From: Strigamia acuminata
Taxonomy: Eukaryota > Arthropoda > Chilopoda > Geophilomorpha > Linotaeniidae
Reading direction: 5' to 3'
Assembly (NCBI GenBank): GCA_949358305.1
Contig: OX442318.1
Span: forward strand, 6,372,501 to 6,436,500
DNA: 64,000 nucleotides
Shown: positions 1 to 10,741 of the stretch, one piece after another
Layout of the letters: each line of letters starts with the position of its first letter
Position numbering within the stretch: the first letter of the stretch is position 1
Translations under genes and position numbers: made by a program
The notes under the pieces: model-generated
Seen by the model: the letters and a program-made list of their open reading frames with translations, nothing else
Told to the model about the DNA's origin: nothing
Database searches by the model: none

Positions 1-3000
1 GGGAAAAGAGGAAGAATTACGACGGTGAAACGCCAATCATAACGAATGACACGAACAAGGGTGCAACGAAAAGATTGAAAAGAAATTCGTGCGTCGATTC
101 GTCGGGATCGCCAATTCTAATGAGCATCAACTGTCAAGATGCAACATCGCCAATTATCGGAAGTTGTATGAACGACGATATGACATTCGACGATCCTAGG
201 TCGCCCATTTTGTCTAGTTGTAATTATGGAGGTGAAGAAATGTTGCGATGTGACATTGATGGTTCGATTTGTCAAGAATTTAAAGATGAGATGGTGGTGA
301 CTCCATTTAGGTATCCAACGAATGATCAAATTGCCGATAGAGGTCGTTTTGCGAACGAATTGGTTTCAACTGTTCAGTCCTCTGATAAGTATGCAAAGTT
401 TTTGAAAAATGAGTTGGCTGTTCGTCAAAAATTTGAATTTAGCGACACAAATTGGCTCATTTTTTATTTATTTTTTTATTTTTTTTAGGTTTCGGAATTT
501 TTCCACTAGTCGGGATTCAAAAAAGTGTCATCGGAATGCAGTAAACGTTAGAATTGACAGTGCGCGCAAGTTAGGAGAAATTCAAAGCCCATTTATTGAC
601 GGACGGACGTTAGAACATTCAAATGGCAGCTTTTTGAAAGGATTTTCGACTGGGAATGGGAAACAAATTCACATATCTGACGAAACGTTGGAAAAAGTGA
701 AAAAAATATTCAAAGATGAGGAAATAATTGGAACGTGCGAAGAATTGAAACGGATGTCGGTGAAAAAAGTGAATGTTAGATCTGGATTGTCATCAAGCGC
801 TACTAAAGAAACGACGAATTGCGAACGGGTTGTTTCATCGGTAAAGCCAATACATTCAAATGGCAACTCCGCTTTTAAAACCGGTTTGGGAAAAAGCATC
901 AACGTTTCCAAAGCGTCGTTGATGAAAGCGAGAAAATTATTCGTCGAAACCGAGAAACGTGAAAGCACAAGTGGAAATACGAATTTGAATTGTGCATTTT
1001 CAACTGGTTTAGGCAAAAGTATTAAAATCTCGGAAGATTCGTTGAAAAAAGCGAAAGTTTTATTCGAAGAAACTGAGAAAGTGGGAAACGTTGAGAATCA
1101 GATTCCGAGTTTTGGTTTTACGACTGGTTTGGGTAAAAGTATCAAAATATCGGAAGATTCGTTGACGAAAGCTAGAAGTTTATTCGAAGAAACGGAGAAA
1201 GTGGGAAAAGTTGTGGACGGAAACGATGAGAATGAGATACCGAGTTTTGGCTTTACGACTGGTTTGGGAAAAAGTATCAAAATATCGGAAGATTCGTTGA
1301 AGAAAGCTAGAAGTTTATTCGACCAATCTGATTGTTTGACACGCACATTTTGTCCAATTAATTCCCCCGTAGCTGAAGGAATCGATGTGGAAAATGGAGA
1401 CGGTTCGCGAACGGAAGAAACTAAATTTGCAGAAACGGAAACAAATCTGTCGGCAGAAATTCGGGAATCTGTCGCCGCATGTTTAGCTATGGTAATCAAA
1501 TAAATTGAAATATTCCAATGATTTTTAAACGTTTTTTTAAAATAAAAATTCAATTTAGGATAACGAATTTGACGAATATGTTAGTGCGGCTCGATTTTCA
1601 GACGACGGAAAGGAGGCTGGACTCAAAAGAGAAGTTGCGAGCGAGAGACAAAACCAAAAAGACGGAACTAAAGACAAAATGAGCTTAAAGAAATGTGTTG
1701 CGCCTCAACTGGGCAGATTATCGCAGCAAAAAGCAAAACATGGGCGTGGAAGACTTAAACTGTCAAAATTTGTTGGCGGAAAATTACCAAAAACCCATTC
1801 TGAAAACGAGGTATATTTACAGTGCGGAGTGATTTCGATTTTTGATTTTCAATTTTAATTTTTCAATTGCAGTTGATGGAATTTGGTGTCAAGTCGGTGG
1901 TTTTGTCCGTTTCGTCATCAAATGCCGAGAATTTCAAATTCAGTGCACGAGAATTTAGTGGGACTGAAATGGGCGAGCGAGTCATTATTTTCAACGACGC
2001 TGGATTTGCTGGCAAGGAGGAGATTTACGAGTATTTTGTGTCGATGCCCGGTGTTGATCCGCGATTAATAAGTGAGAAATGGGTGTTCAATCATTTCCGA
2101 TGGATCGTTTGGAAGTTGGCAGCGATGGAAGTTGCTTTTCCGATGGAATTTGGTGGGAGGTGATTTTAATCTTCTTCATCTTCCATTTTTTACAGCATTA
2201 ACGTTTGTATTTTCTGTATTTTCAGTTGCTTAACGTTGGAACAAGTCGTAATGCAATTGAAATTCCGCTACGATCAGGAAATCGATTCGTGTAAACGATC
2301 TGCTCTAAGGAAAATCACAGAACGTGACGACATCCCCGCGAAAATGCTCGTGCTTTGCATATCGGACATTCAGTGGCGAAAAACTAATCAACCGATTACC
2401 GTAAGTTAGTTACTAATTCATGTAAATTTGATTTTTAATTTATTTTATTTTCTAGTCTCACGACACTCAATTGACGGTCGAAGTAACCGACGGATGGTAC
2501 AAAATTCCATTGCTAGTTGATAAAGTTGTCGACCATTTGATCGAAAGAGGCAAATTATACGTCGGACAGAAAATAATAACGCACAATGCGCAGTTATTCG
2601 GACCGAGCGATCCTTGTCATCCACTCGACGTAAATCCACAAAACTACTACGGATGCAAATTTGTAATTTATTTATTTTCGTTTGTCAGGCATCCGCGGAA
2701 CTCCGCTTAAAATTAGCGATGAATTCGACACGACCGGCTCATTGGGATTCGAAACTCGGTTTCTGTTACACACATCGCTTCTTGCCCGTTTCCATCTCGT
2801 CGTTAAATGTTGACGGCGGAATAATCAGTTGTATAATAACCGTCGTTGCTCGAATCTATCCCGTTCGGGTTGGTGCATTATTTCGAATTTGTTTCTATAA
2901 ATTTGTTTAATGTATTCTCTTTATATCTCCTTTTGTTAGTATATGGAATGTCTCGGCAAAAGTTATGTGTTCCGGAATGCAAAAATGGAGGAAAAGGCTG

Positions 3001-4375
3001 AAAAGTTTCATCGACAAGTTCGCTGCAAGTTGCGGGAGCAATTGTCCGACAAAGTATTTCAGACGATCGACTTATTTGACGACGAGAATTTCGGTAATTT
3101 CTATTTCTATTCGATTAATTACGGAAGTAATCTTATTACACATTTCCACTGTGGTTTTAGATGATTCTGCAACACCCTGTGATGAATCAACCGATCGAGA
3201 GATGTACGATATGCTGAAACGTAAAGAATGTTTGGAGGAATGTGAATCGCTGGTCACACCGAATCAAGCGAATCGGTTACGGGAATATCACGCGAAATTA
3301 ATCGATGCGCAGAAGGAAAAGTTTGAGAAAAAGGTTCTACAAGCTATCGAGGAAGAAAAGGAGGCGGGAAGAGTGAGAAAGAATTTTAAATACCCGGTAT
3401 ATATATTTTTTCCTTATTTATTATTATTTGTATTTGTTTTCTTTCTAGTTTCCAGAAGATCGCGTCGTTATTCCATTTGTTCGAATATTGCTTGCTGGGA
3501 TTAGTGAAGAAGACGTTAAAACGAAATCGAGTATAAAAGAATTTGTTTTAATAACAAAATAGCATTTTAAATATATATTTTTTAGCTGCAATGTTGACAT
3601 TGTGGCGACCGACGGAAGACGTGCGGAGCATTCGAGAAGGGCAAGCAATGTGTTTTTATTGGATTACGACCAAGTAATACACACGAAAAGAATTTATTTT
3701 TTAAAAAAATAATAAATAAGGTTGTGAAATTGTTGTAGGAATACGATTCAAACGAAACACATTGTCCTGTCGTCAACAAAGTTAACCAAGTACAAAAAGA
3801 TTAGCGTCGAGTCGGCGATGTTAATCGATGGGTACAGTGCTCGAAAAGTAAAAGTTTTGCGATGAGAAAATTGAAGATTTCTAATTTTAAAACGTTATAA
3901 TGAATTAATCGTTAGGTTTATAATTTTGCCGAGCTTTCCAATGCAAATGAAACGGAGGTTCCTTACGACGAAGTTGATATTGTGGGTCTGGTGATATCGG
4001 TGCAAGTTCGTGGATCGCCCGCATTAGTGCATTTAATCGACGACACCGAACGAGTGATTGCGATTCGATTTTGGGCCGGTAGTTTGGTATTTAGATTTTT
4101 GTTTGCGACTGAATGAAGATGTTAATTCTTTTTTTTTGTTTTAGCTCGACGAAGAGTGTATTCACGTGAATAATATCATTTCGGCTAGTAATTTAGAAAA
4201 ACGTCGTTCGTCCAACTCGGGCCCGATCCCATTAATAGATGCGACGGATCGTTCAATATTTACTCAAGTTCCAAAACAAAGTCACTTGTTAAAAGCAATG
4301 GTTCATTTCCAAACAAATGTCAGCGATTTGGACAATCTTCGCAAGTTGGGCCTTCAAAAGGTTCAATTCAATTAA
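1..4375 (+). CDS. BRCA2: BRCA2 homologue, 5' end outside the window
   Basis: Homologous-recombination mediator that loads RAD51 on single-stranded DNA in the nucleus. Exons read from the sequence: 1 to about 388 (this donor is uncertain), 489-1491, 1559-1810, 1873-2159, 2226-2400, 2456-2629, 2689-2868, 2940-3093, 3161-3396, 3449-3530, 3586-3673, 3739-3847, 3916-4086 and 4145-4375; the introns are about 50-105 bp with GT-AG ends. Five BRC repeats lie in 631-1320. The DNA-binding domain then follows in order: helical domain (1873-2159), OB1 (2226-2868, with [15 protein letters not shown] matching the human motif), OB2 with tower helices (2940-3673, with [12 protein letters not shown]), and OB3 (3916-4375, with [11 protein letters not shown] and [10 protein letters not shown]). 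The protein stops soon after OB3, so the long vertebrate C-terminal tail is absent. A possible polyadenylation signal is near 4446. Family assignment is very secure; the initiator and first exons are missing. Confidence 0.95.
631..1320 (+). repeat. BRCA2: five BRC repeats within BRCA2
   Basis: Five RAD51-binding BRC motifs start near 631, 871, 1000, 1114 and 1246. Each has the form FxTG-x-GK-x-I-x-(I/V)S followed by a basic helix ending K(A/V)(R/K)xxF. The last three are nearly identical in protein and DNA, which points to recent tandem duplication. The canonical FxxA alanine is glycine in all five. Confidence 0.9.
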
Positions 4376-5562
4376 ATTTAACCATTTATTATTATTATTA
4401 TTAGGTATTATTACTGTTTTTCTTACAATTCTGAATTTTAAATGTAATAAATGCCGATATGTTTGTTTCTTGTCCATTTATTTTTGCTTTTAGTGTATTT
4501 TTATTATTTTGCTAGCACACAAATGGCATTAAGAATTAATTATTAAATTATCTGAATTTGAGTTCAGTTTCGTCAACATCTCAACAAGCACTGACTTGTG
4601 AGATCAATGCGAAAGAAAACTGTCCGAGTGAAATCGATCTAAAAAGAGGTTGGTGAGGTGTGAGTATCTGTCGGGTTTTCGTGAAGTCCAGCCAAGGCCT
4701 ATTATTGCATTGTGTTTGTTTATATTTGTGTTTTAGTCGCGTTTAATTTTCAACGTGTTTTGATCGACGTGGAGAGAAGTTGGGAATCATTCGACGAGTT
4801 AGGTCTGTGGTTGAATTATCACACGTCCACCAGTTGAATCACGTGAATAAATTATTCAGTCCGTTGTTAGGTGCTTGGATAGCTGCAGATGTTGTTTATA
4901 TTTGCGTGACGCCTCGGTTTATAGTTAACTAGTGAATTTCTTTTGAGTTTTTCCCTAGTTTATACGAGCTGAAGAGGTTTTTTTACGTGGCAATTTTTTT
5001 CCACCCGGTGCGTTGCTTCGCAACTCTTTTGACTTTTTTTTTCTTTTTAATCTTTATCATCAGGGGACAGCATGCACGGATTTGACGTTTTTTCTTGAAG
5101 CTTCTGTGAATTTTGATTGGTTATTCAAATAAAATGACGAGGCGTTTGCGATTTTGCATTTTTGTATTTCGCTTAGTTTTTCATTAGTTTTTTCCAAGGT
5201 AACTAGTTTTTTCCGGCTTGTACGCAAAGCAGACGGCGTTCGACTGAAGTGAGTTTTACTTTAATTTCTAGTTTTTAGTTTAAATTTAAGTCGTTTCTAG
5301 ATTAGTGTTAGTTCGAGTTTTGTTTATGTCGCAGTTAAGGCGTGAGCATATTTACTTAGGTTGTTTTTAACTTTAGGTATTTATATTTTTATAGATATTT
5401 TATCTTAGGCATTTGCTACTTTGCATTTCTGGCTTTCGTTTAGTTTTTCATTTGTTTTTTCCGGCTTATATGAATTAATATTATAAATTAATATAAATTA
5501 TATAAATTCATTTATATTTTAGGTTTTTATTAGTTATTTATTCTGCGGTTTTCTTTAAATAG
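4376..5562. other. intergenic, no conserved gene seen
   Basis: AT-rich sequence downstream of BRCA2. I see no long reading frame. A donor-like GTGAGT follows position 5248, so the stretch before it could be a 5' exon of the possible transcript listed next. Nothing here is recognisable as a known family. Confidence 0.5.
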
Positions 5563-6075
5563 GTTTATCCACGGCCCCAACGACGTAGACGAATGGCGCA
5601 GACAACTAGAGCTACTAAGAGATGAATTCCATGACGATTGACGACGTAAACAAATTACCGGTACAGCATTTTAATTTCAAACTAGTATTTTTGTATAATT
5701 ATTTTTACTCGTATTTTTGAGTATTGTGACTTTTACTTGTATTTTCGTATAATTGTTTTTACTCATGTTTTTTTTGTATAATTTTTATGTATTTTTGTTA
5801 TATTTATTTGATAATTTTTTTACGTTTAGGTTAAAACTATCACCAGGAAGACATCGTGGGATATCTGTATGGGGACCCAGAGCGTGGCACACTCTGGGTC
5901 CCAGGTGTGGTAAAACGGCGGAGTCTCAAGGGGGGATATTTACCCGAGACAATCCTTAAAAGATCCGTTATAACCCGCTTGAATGTTTGATTTGCCATTT
6001 TTTTTTCCTTTTAAGGAAAAATTTGGAAACTTTGTGTAATGTGCATATTTTTACTTCAATAAAGTTTTATTTTTT
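5563..6075 (+). ncRNA. possible spliced transcript, coding status unknown
   Basis: Two exon-like blocks have good splice borders: 5563-5660 (acceptor AAATAG, donor GTACAG) and 5830 to about 6075 (acceptor GTTTAG, then AATAAA near 6058). An upstream donor lies at 5249. The first block can be read as FIHGPNDVDEWRRQLELLRD and then stops; I do not recognise it. It may be a non-coding RNA or the tail of a degraded retroelement. This is inferred from splice-site patterns only. Confidence 0.25.
5872..5902. repeat. perfect 11-bp stem hairpin
   Basis: GGGACCCAGAG at 5872-5882 pairs perfectly with CTCTGGGTCCC at 5892-5902 across a 9-nt loop. It lies inside the possible 3' exon. Confidence 0.85.
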
Positions 6076-6101
6076 TATAAGCTATGTCATTTCTTCACAA
6101 A

Positions 6102-6169
6102 TTATTCTAAGTCCAAAAATCAATAAGGCGAATGAATGCCGAATTTTTATAGGTTTGGACTTAGAATAA
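6102..6169. repeat. 16-bp inverted repeat
   Basis: TTATTCTAAGTCCAAA at 6102-6117 is exactly complementary to 6154-6169, with a 36-nt spacer. Confidence 0.85.
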
Positions 6170-6264
6170 AAAGAGGGTGGGGTATACAGATTCCCCATTT
6201 TATTTGAACGTTTGTTTATTAATTAAATGACAACAAATTTTAATTAAAAGTGTATACTATGAAA

Positions 6265-6308
6265 TTATAATTTTTATGTAGTTTTATTAAACTACATAAA
6301 AATTATAA
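6265..6308. repeat. 20-bp perfect hairpin with 4-nt loop
   Basis: Positions 6265-6284 pair perfectly with 6289-6308 around the loop TATT. It is the strongest local hairpin I see in the window. It sits between the ends of two possible convergent transcripts. Confidence 0.88.
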
Positions 6309-6327
6309 AGACACACAACACAAATAA

Positions 6328-6830
6328 ATTTTATTCAATTTAAAATATAATAAAAATAACTAAATACACAAAAATATTAATGTAAATAATAAAAACGAAA
6401 TAAATGTCTTCAGTGCTGAATCCTCCGGCTGGATTGGCACAAGTCCTTAATTGAATCTATAAAATAAATATACAATTAATAATGTGTAAAATTAACAAAC
6501 CATATAAAACAGACGAAAGGTCAAAACTAAACATCTTGCGCACGCCATTTGTAAAGTAATAATGCGCTACAAAGTCGATTATTAAAAATAGAAACTACTC
6601 ACGGTAAACCTCTACAATTAACTGCAAAACAAGACGCGCTAGAAAACGAATTAAAATTTCTTGCGCTTTTTAACTGAACAACGAAACAAACCACAATAAA
6701 ATAAACTAACAACGTGTAAAATAAAATTAAAAACCAATTTACTCACCATAGTAAATCCAGGACGTCAACGTCGTAATGTCGTCCACCGAGTCGGAACACC
6801 GAATGGCAGAAACTTCGCTCAAAAACAAGT
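6328..6830 (-). ncRNA. possible small spliced minus-strand transcript
   Basis: On the minus strand an exon-like block ending ...TTTACTATG is followed by the donor GTGAGT (near 6745). A 19-nt mini-exon near 6601-6620 is bounded by TTTTGCAG and GTGAGT. A terminal block begins after TTTATAG near 6459 and runs to AATAAA near 6333. No coding potential is obvious. This is a splice-pattern inference with low confidence. Confidence 0.22.
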
Positions 6831-7233
6831 TTAAAAAAAGAATATGCAAAATAACACTGGCACGCACAGCCAATCACAAACCACGGAAACTTCTAGAAAT
6901 ATGTCAATTTCCTACCACACTTATTTCACCTAGTGATAAAAAATTAACCCCATAAAACGACATCTGTAGGAAATATCACAAAATTCTATTCTCAAATATT
7001 CTATAATAAAAAAGATTAAACTTTCTTCCTGCATGTCAAACGTAATATATTTATTCACATTTATACAAGTTATGTCAAACACTTGTAAAAAAAAAATCGG
7101 TGGAAATAAAAACAACCTTTCATCTTCATTTAATTTTAATTCACTAATTTTTCTACAAAAACAAAACGTACAAGAACAATTAATCAAAAAAACAGAAAAA
7201 TGAGATTCGAAAAATCACCTCCCACACAATATT

Positions 7234-9261
7234 CTAACCGATGGCTCCATAACCTTCATTTTGAGGCAACAACCCTTCTTGACCAGCTTCAGCCACCCTT
7301 CCCCTTCTACGTCTCCTCGCAACCACCACTCCCACAACCACCGCCACCAAAACAACAAAAACTCCACAAACGATCCCAGCAACTGCCCCGGCCGACACCG
7401 TCGGCCCATCAACCGCATCAGCGTCCACCAAAGGCTTAAAAACCGTCGTGTCCACATACAATGCCTCCTGGTCCCCGAACGGCGGCAAAACTATATCAAT
7501 CTGCTTGACCACAGCGGCCAATTTAACGCAATAATTAATCTCGCATCCATTATCGATAACCGCCATTCTCTGACTAAATCCTTTCGGACACGCGTGCAAA
7601 TACCCATCACCGTTTCCGACGGCCAATACCAGCCGTGTGGTCAGCGGATTCCCGGACCGACAGCTAAAAAAGCCGCCGAAAGCCGCCGAATACTGAAACC
7701 CAATGTCGTACGTCTTGCTCACGCACACCTGCAGATCCGGGGCCAATCTGAGCGCCGTAAACGCCATCGGACAACTCCTATCTCGGGTCAAAGGATTATT
7801 CATCCACGAGGTGAACACTCCGCCAAACATCACTCCGGTGCCGTTCCGCGGCGGACTCTTGGACATGCACCAAAACCCTTTGTATTCCGACCTGCTCGTC
7901 TTGACCACGTCTTTGCACTCCTGCCAGCACCTCTTCCAGAACCACCAACCGGAACATTCCTGCCAGCACACGTGGTTGGTCACTTGCTTATTCAACGTGC
8001 CGTTGGTCAAGGGAACCGCCACGTACTCGTCTTCGCAGCGAAATTCGCCCGAAAACGGATTTTTCGTGTTCAAATCCTCGCACAAATCGCCGAGTTCGGT
8101 CGAGTGGGACGTGCACGTCATGTACCCGGCCCCGAAACTGTACGCGTTCGACGGTGCTTGGCAATCGTTGCTGTCCACGTTCGCGTTGTAGTCGAAATTG
8201 ACCGAATTCACGTCGGTGCAGCCGAAATGCGTGTTGTACGCGTAGTAATGCTTGATCTCCCCATCCAGCAGTTTTCGCACAGCGTTCAGAGTCTTGGCGG
8301 CGACCGTCGGGAACCGTTCTGGGTTCAGCAAGAACGACAAAGGGTTCCCCGACCTGTCGATCACGACCAGATTGTTCGGAATCTCTTTAATCCAGTCATC
8401 GACCGTCATATTGGCCGAAACGAGCGCGCCGCCTATCGAGCGGATGCTGGACGACGTTTTGTTGCTCTCGTAGCTCTCCTGGAACGCCTGCGAAACGCTA
8501 AAAGAGAACTTTTCGCCCGCGATCTTCTTGAAGAAACTCGCGCCGGCCGCCTGCTTGATCGCCAGCTCGTCCACGTCCTCGCGCGCTAGAAAACTGCTGC
8601 TGATGTAGTCTTCTTCCAGCAGGACGGCACCGGCGTCCACCTGGTAGATGTAATGCGTTCCGTAATCGCGCACGATAAACTGGCAGAGCAGTTTCGCTTT
8701 TTCCTCGTTGTTGGATTCGGTGGCGTTGATGACTTGCTCGAAGAGGGATTTGAGTGCGGGGTCTATTTTCGAGTCGGGCATCGACTGCACGATGTACATG
8801 ACGATGCGCGCTTGGATCCGCGTTGTTTTCGATTTTTCGTTCACTTGACGGTTTTTCGCGTCCAAATAACTCGTGTCGAAGGAGCTCTGCACGCCTATGA
8901 GTCCGAAAATGTTGAATCCGACGTTGATTTTTAACGAGGCGGATATGACGCTCGTGTAGTTGAGATAATGCGCGATGAATTCGGAGGTGGTTTGCAGAGT
9001 GCCGTCCTTAACGGCGACTACGTAGACGCCGTCCGGTATCAGGTATTTGCCGTCTTCGGTGGTGCGGCATTGGTCGTAGGTGAAGGCCAAAACGCGGCCC
9101 ATTTCCTTGTTGCGTATCGAGTCCCAGCCCGGGCCTGGGAGAGCTTCCAGTTTGTTTAAGTGCGGGCAATGTGCGGGGATGACGTTGAGGTCGGAGTGTG
9201 ATGTTTTGGCGTGGAGCGCGATGGCCATGCAGAGAAGCCAAACCTTCACAGCAGCTTCCAT
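7234..9261 (-). CDS. MPEG1: perforin-2 / macrophage-expressed gene 1 (MACPF)
   Basis: Single-exon reading frame of 675 residues encoding a membrane-anchored pore-forming immune effector that acts on engulfed microbes in endolysosomes (family knowledge). An N-terminal signal peptide of about 23 residues is visible. The MACPF domain fills the first half, with the signature YGTHYIYQVDAG near residue 202. A cysteine- and tryptophan-rich middle-to-C-terminal region with WWFWKRCW corresponds to the P2 region. One membrane helix (GAVAGIVCGVFVVLVAVVVG) is followed by five arginines and a short acidic/neutral tail. Length and the intronless structure match vertebrate MPEG1. The start codon at 9261 gives the signal peptide directly. 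No breaks are seen. Confidence 0.93.
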   Translation of the reverse strand: MEAAVKVWLLCMAIALHAKTSHSDLNVIPAHCPHLNKLEALPGPGWDSIRNKEMGRVLAFTYDQCRTTEDGKYLIPDGVYVVAVKDGTLQTTSEFIAHYLNYTSVISASLKINVGFNIFGLIGVQSSFDTSYLDAKNRQVNEKSKTTRIQARIVMYIVQSMPDSKIDPALKSLFEQVINATESNNEEKAKLLCQFIVRDYGTHYIYQVDAGAVLLEEDYISSSFLAREDVDELAIKQAAGASFFKKIAGEKFSFSVSQAFQESYESNKTSSSIRSIGGALVSANMTVDDWIKEIPNNLVVIDRSGNPLSFLLNPERFPTVAAKTLNAVRKLLDGEIKHYYAYNTHFGCTDVNSVNFDYNANVDSNDCQAPSNAYSFGAGYMTCTSHSTELGDLCEDLNTKNPFSGEFRCEDEYVAVPLTNGTLNKQVTNHVCWQECSGWWFWKRCWQECKDVVKTSRSEYKGFWCMSKSPPRNGTGVMFGGVFTSWMNNPLTRDRSCPMAFTALRLAPDLQVCVSKTYDIGFQYSAAFGGFFSCRSGNPLTTRLVLAVGNGDGYLHACPKGFSQRMAVIDNGCEINYCVKLAAVVKQIDIVLPPFGDQEALYVDTTVFKPLVDADAVDGPTVSAGAVAGIVCGVFVVLVAVVVGVVVARRRRRGRVAEAGQEGLLPQNEGYGAIG

Positions 9262-9319
9262 TGTCTGGAATTAGAGATTTGATGGTGATTTTTGTGTTTT
9301 AATTTTAAGTTTATTTTAC

Positions 9320-9682
9320 ATGCTTTTTGTGTGTTCGATTTCTTATTGCGGGTTTCGGTGGTGCGTCCGAAGTTTCCGCTTTTGGTGGGTCTGTAAACGG
9401 CAAAAACGTCTGTGTGATATTGTATTTTGTTTATTAAGGGTGTCTCTTGCGGTAATTGAATTGTTTCATGGGCTGTGTGGCATGTGGCACCGTCTTGCTG
9501 AAACCACATATTGGCCACATCAATATCATCCAATTTCGGCAGAAAGAACTGTGTAACGCTCCATTTTTACTAACCCTAAACTCTCAGCTGTCAAATTGTT
9601 TTTTTTTTCAGGGTTGCCAACAATTTACTGCACAAATGGCGGCAAATTCAAATTTTGCGTTAATTTTGGGACATCCTTTAGT
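9320..9682 (-). mobile_element. Tc1/mariner-type transposase relic
   Basis: Minus-strand translation contains [12 protein letters not shown] followed by ETIQL, the typical second catalytic-aspartate block of an IS630/Tc1/mariner transposase. The frame is otherwise broken. The part from about 9439 to 9682 matches the right arm of the inverted element at 60824-61244, including the terminal TTTTGGGACA. Confidence 0.75.
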
Positions 9683-10741
9683 TTAGTTTTTAGGATTGGC
9701 CGGGACTTCAGTGAATGTGATTATAGTTTTACTCGCTTCTTCGGCGGTGGGACCATGGACCCTCACACAACACTGAGGCGGCCATTTTGAATTTGTTTGG
9801 TATAAACCAAAACCAGGCGTAAAACTACTCTACAAATTGTCGTTTCTGTTCTTGTTGTTGGTTCAGCTATTAATTAATCCAAATCTAATGTTTTTTACGA
9901 GATTAAATTCTTTTTACACTATTTTCCCTTATTTTTTACACTAAAAAATTCATACACATCAAGGACTGGTTTAGGGTAAATCTAGTTTTTATGCCGAGTC
10001 ATATGGTGTATCTTACTTTAAAGTATCTCATATCCCCTCAAAATTATTACGGCGTATCTCACTTTAAAGTATCTCCTATTCCCACAAAATTATTACGGAG
10101 TATGTACTTCCTTTTGCTATTAGCATGTTGTGTCGTTTTCAGAACGAAAGAGACACTAACATCGATTTTCTCAGAAATAAAATGCACTTTGCTATTGCAT
10201 ACTTACTTTAAATGTTAGCACTATAACTCCTCTACTTAAGGATCACGCGGTAAATGGCGGAAACTCGTGATTCCACGTCACATCATAATAGTGAAAGGAG
10301 TGTAGATGAAAGTTGGCACCAAGCCAACTCACCCACCCCGTAACCATACAGTGACGCCACGTACCAAGGCCACTCACTTACAACGGTGGAATATCATCTT
10401 GCACGGGGAAAACTCCAGGTCTACCAACGCCCGGTGCAATTTTTATTTTCTTTTGTTAAATTAAAATATTAGGTGCGTTCAATATTAAATGGATTTCCGA
10501 AATCATGATTTTCTTGATTTTATGAAATCAAGGAAATCTGATTTCAACTTTGCAGTGTTGTATCTCGTTCATCAAATCGCGAACTAGTTCAAGTTCGCGT
10601 TCATCACCATGAGAACTAGTTAAAATGGTCAATCCACCCCTGGGTGTACCAAACACTTTCACTGCAAAGCAGAAACAAAACTTTCAAAGTTCAATTTTTA
10701 CTAATAAAGAAAAACAAAAATTTTGCAATTTTTTTAAAATT
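9683..10741. other. intergenic, repeat debris
   Basis: No gene is seen. Contents: an arm of the repeat also found at 36050-36345 (GCCATTTTGAATTTG with CCAAAACC, near 9780-9830), a 45-50 bp tandem duplication near 10010-10110 (TTTAAAGTATCTC...TTATTACGG), and TAGGTGCGTTCAATAT near 10470, an end-like motif also seen near 22395 and 30400. Confidence 0.5.

Noticed and set aside
7261-8589. 442-residue open frame on the plus strand
   Set aside because: Antisense to MPEG1, with no recognisable domain.
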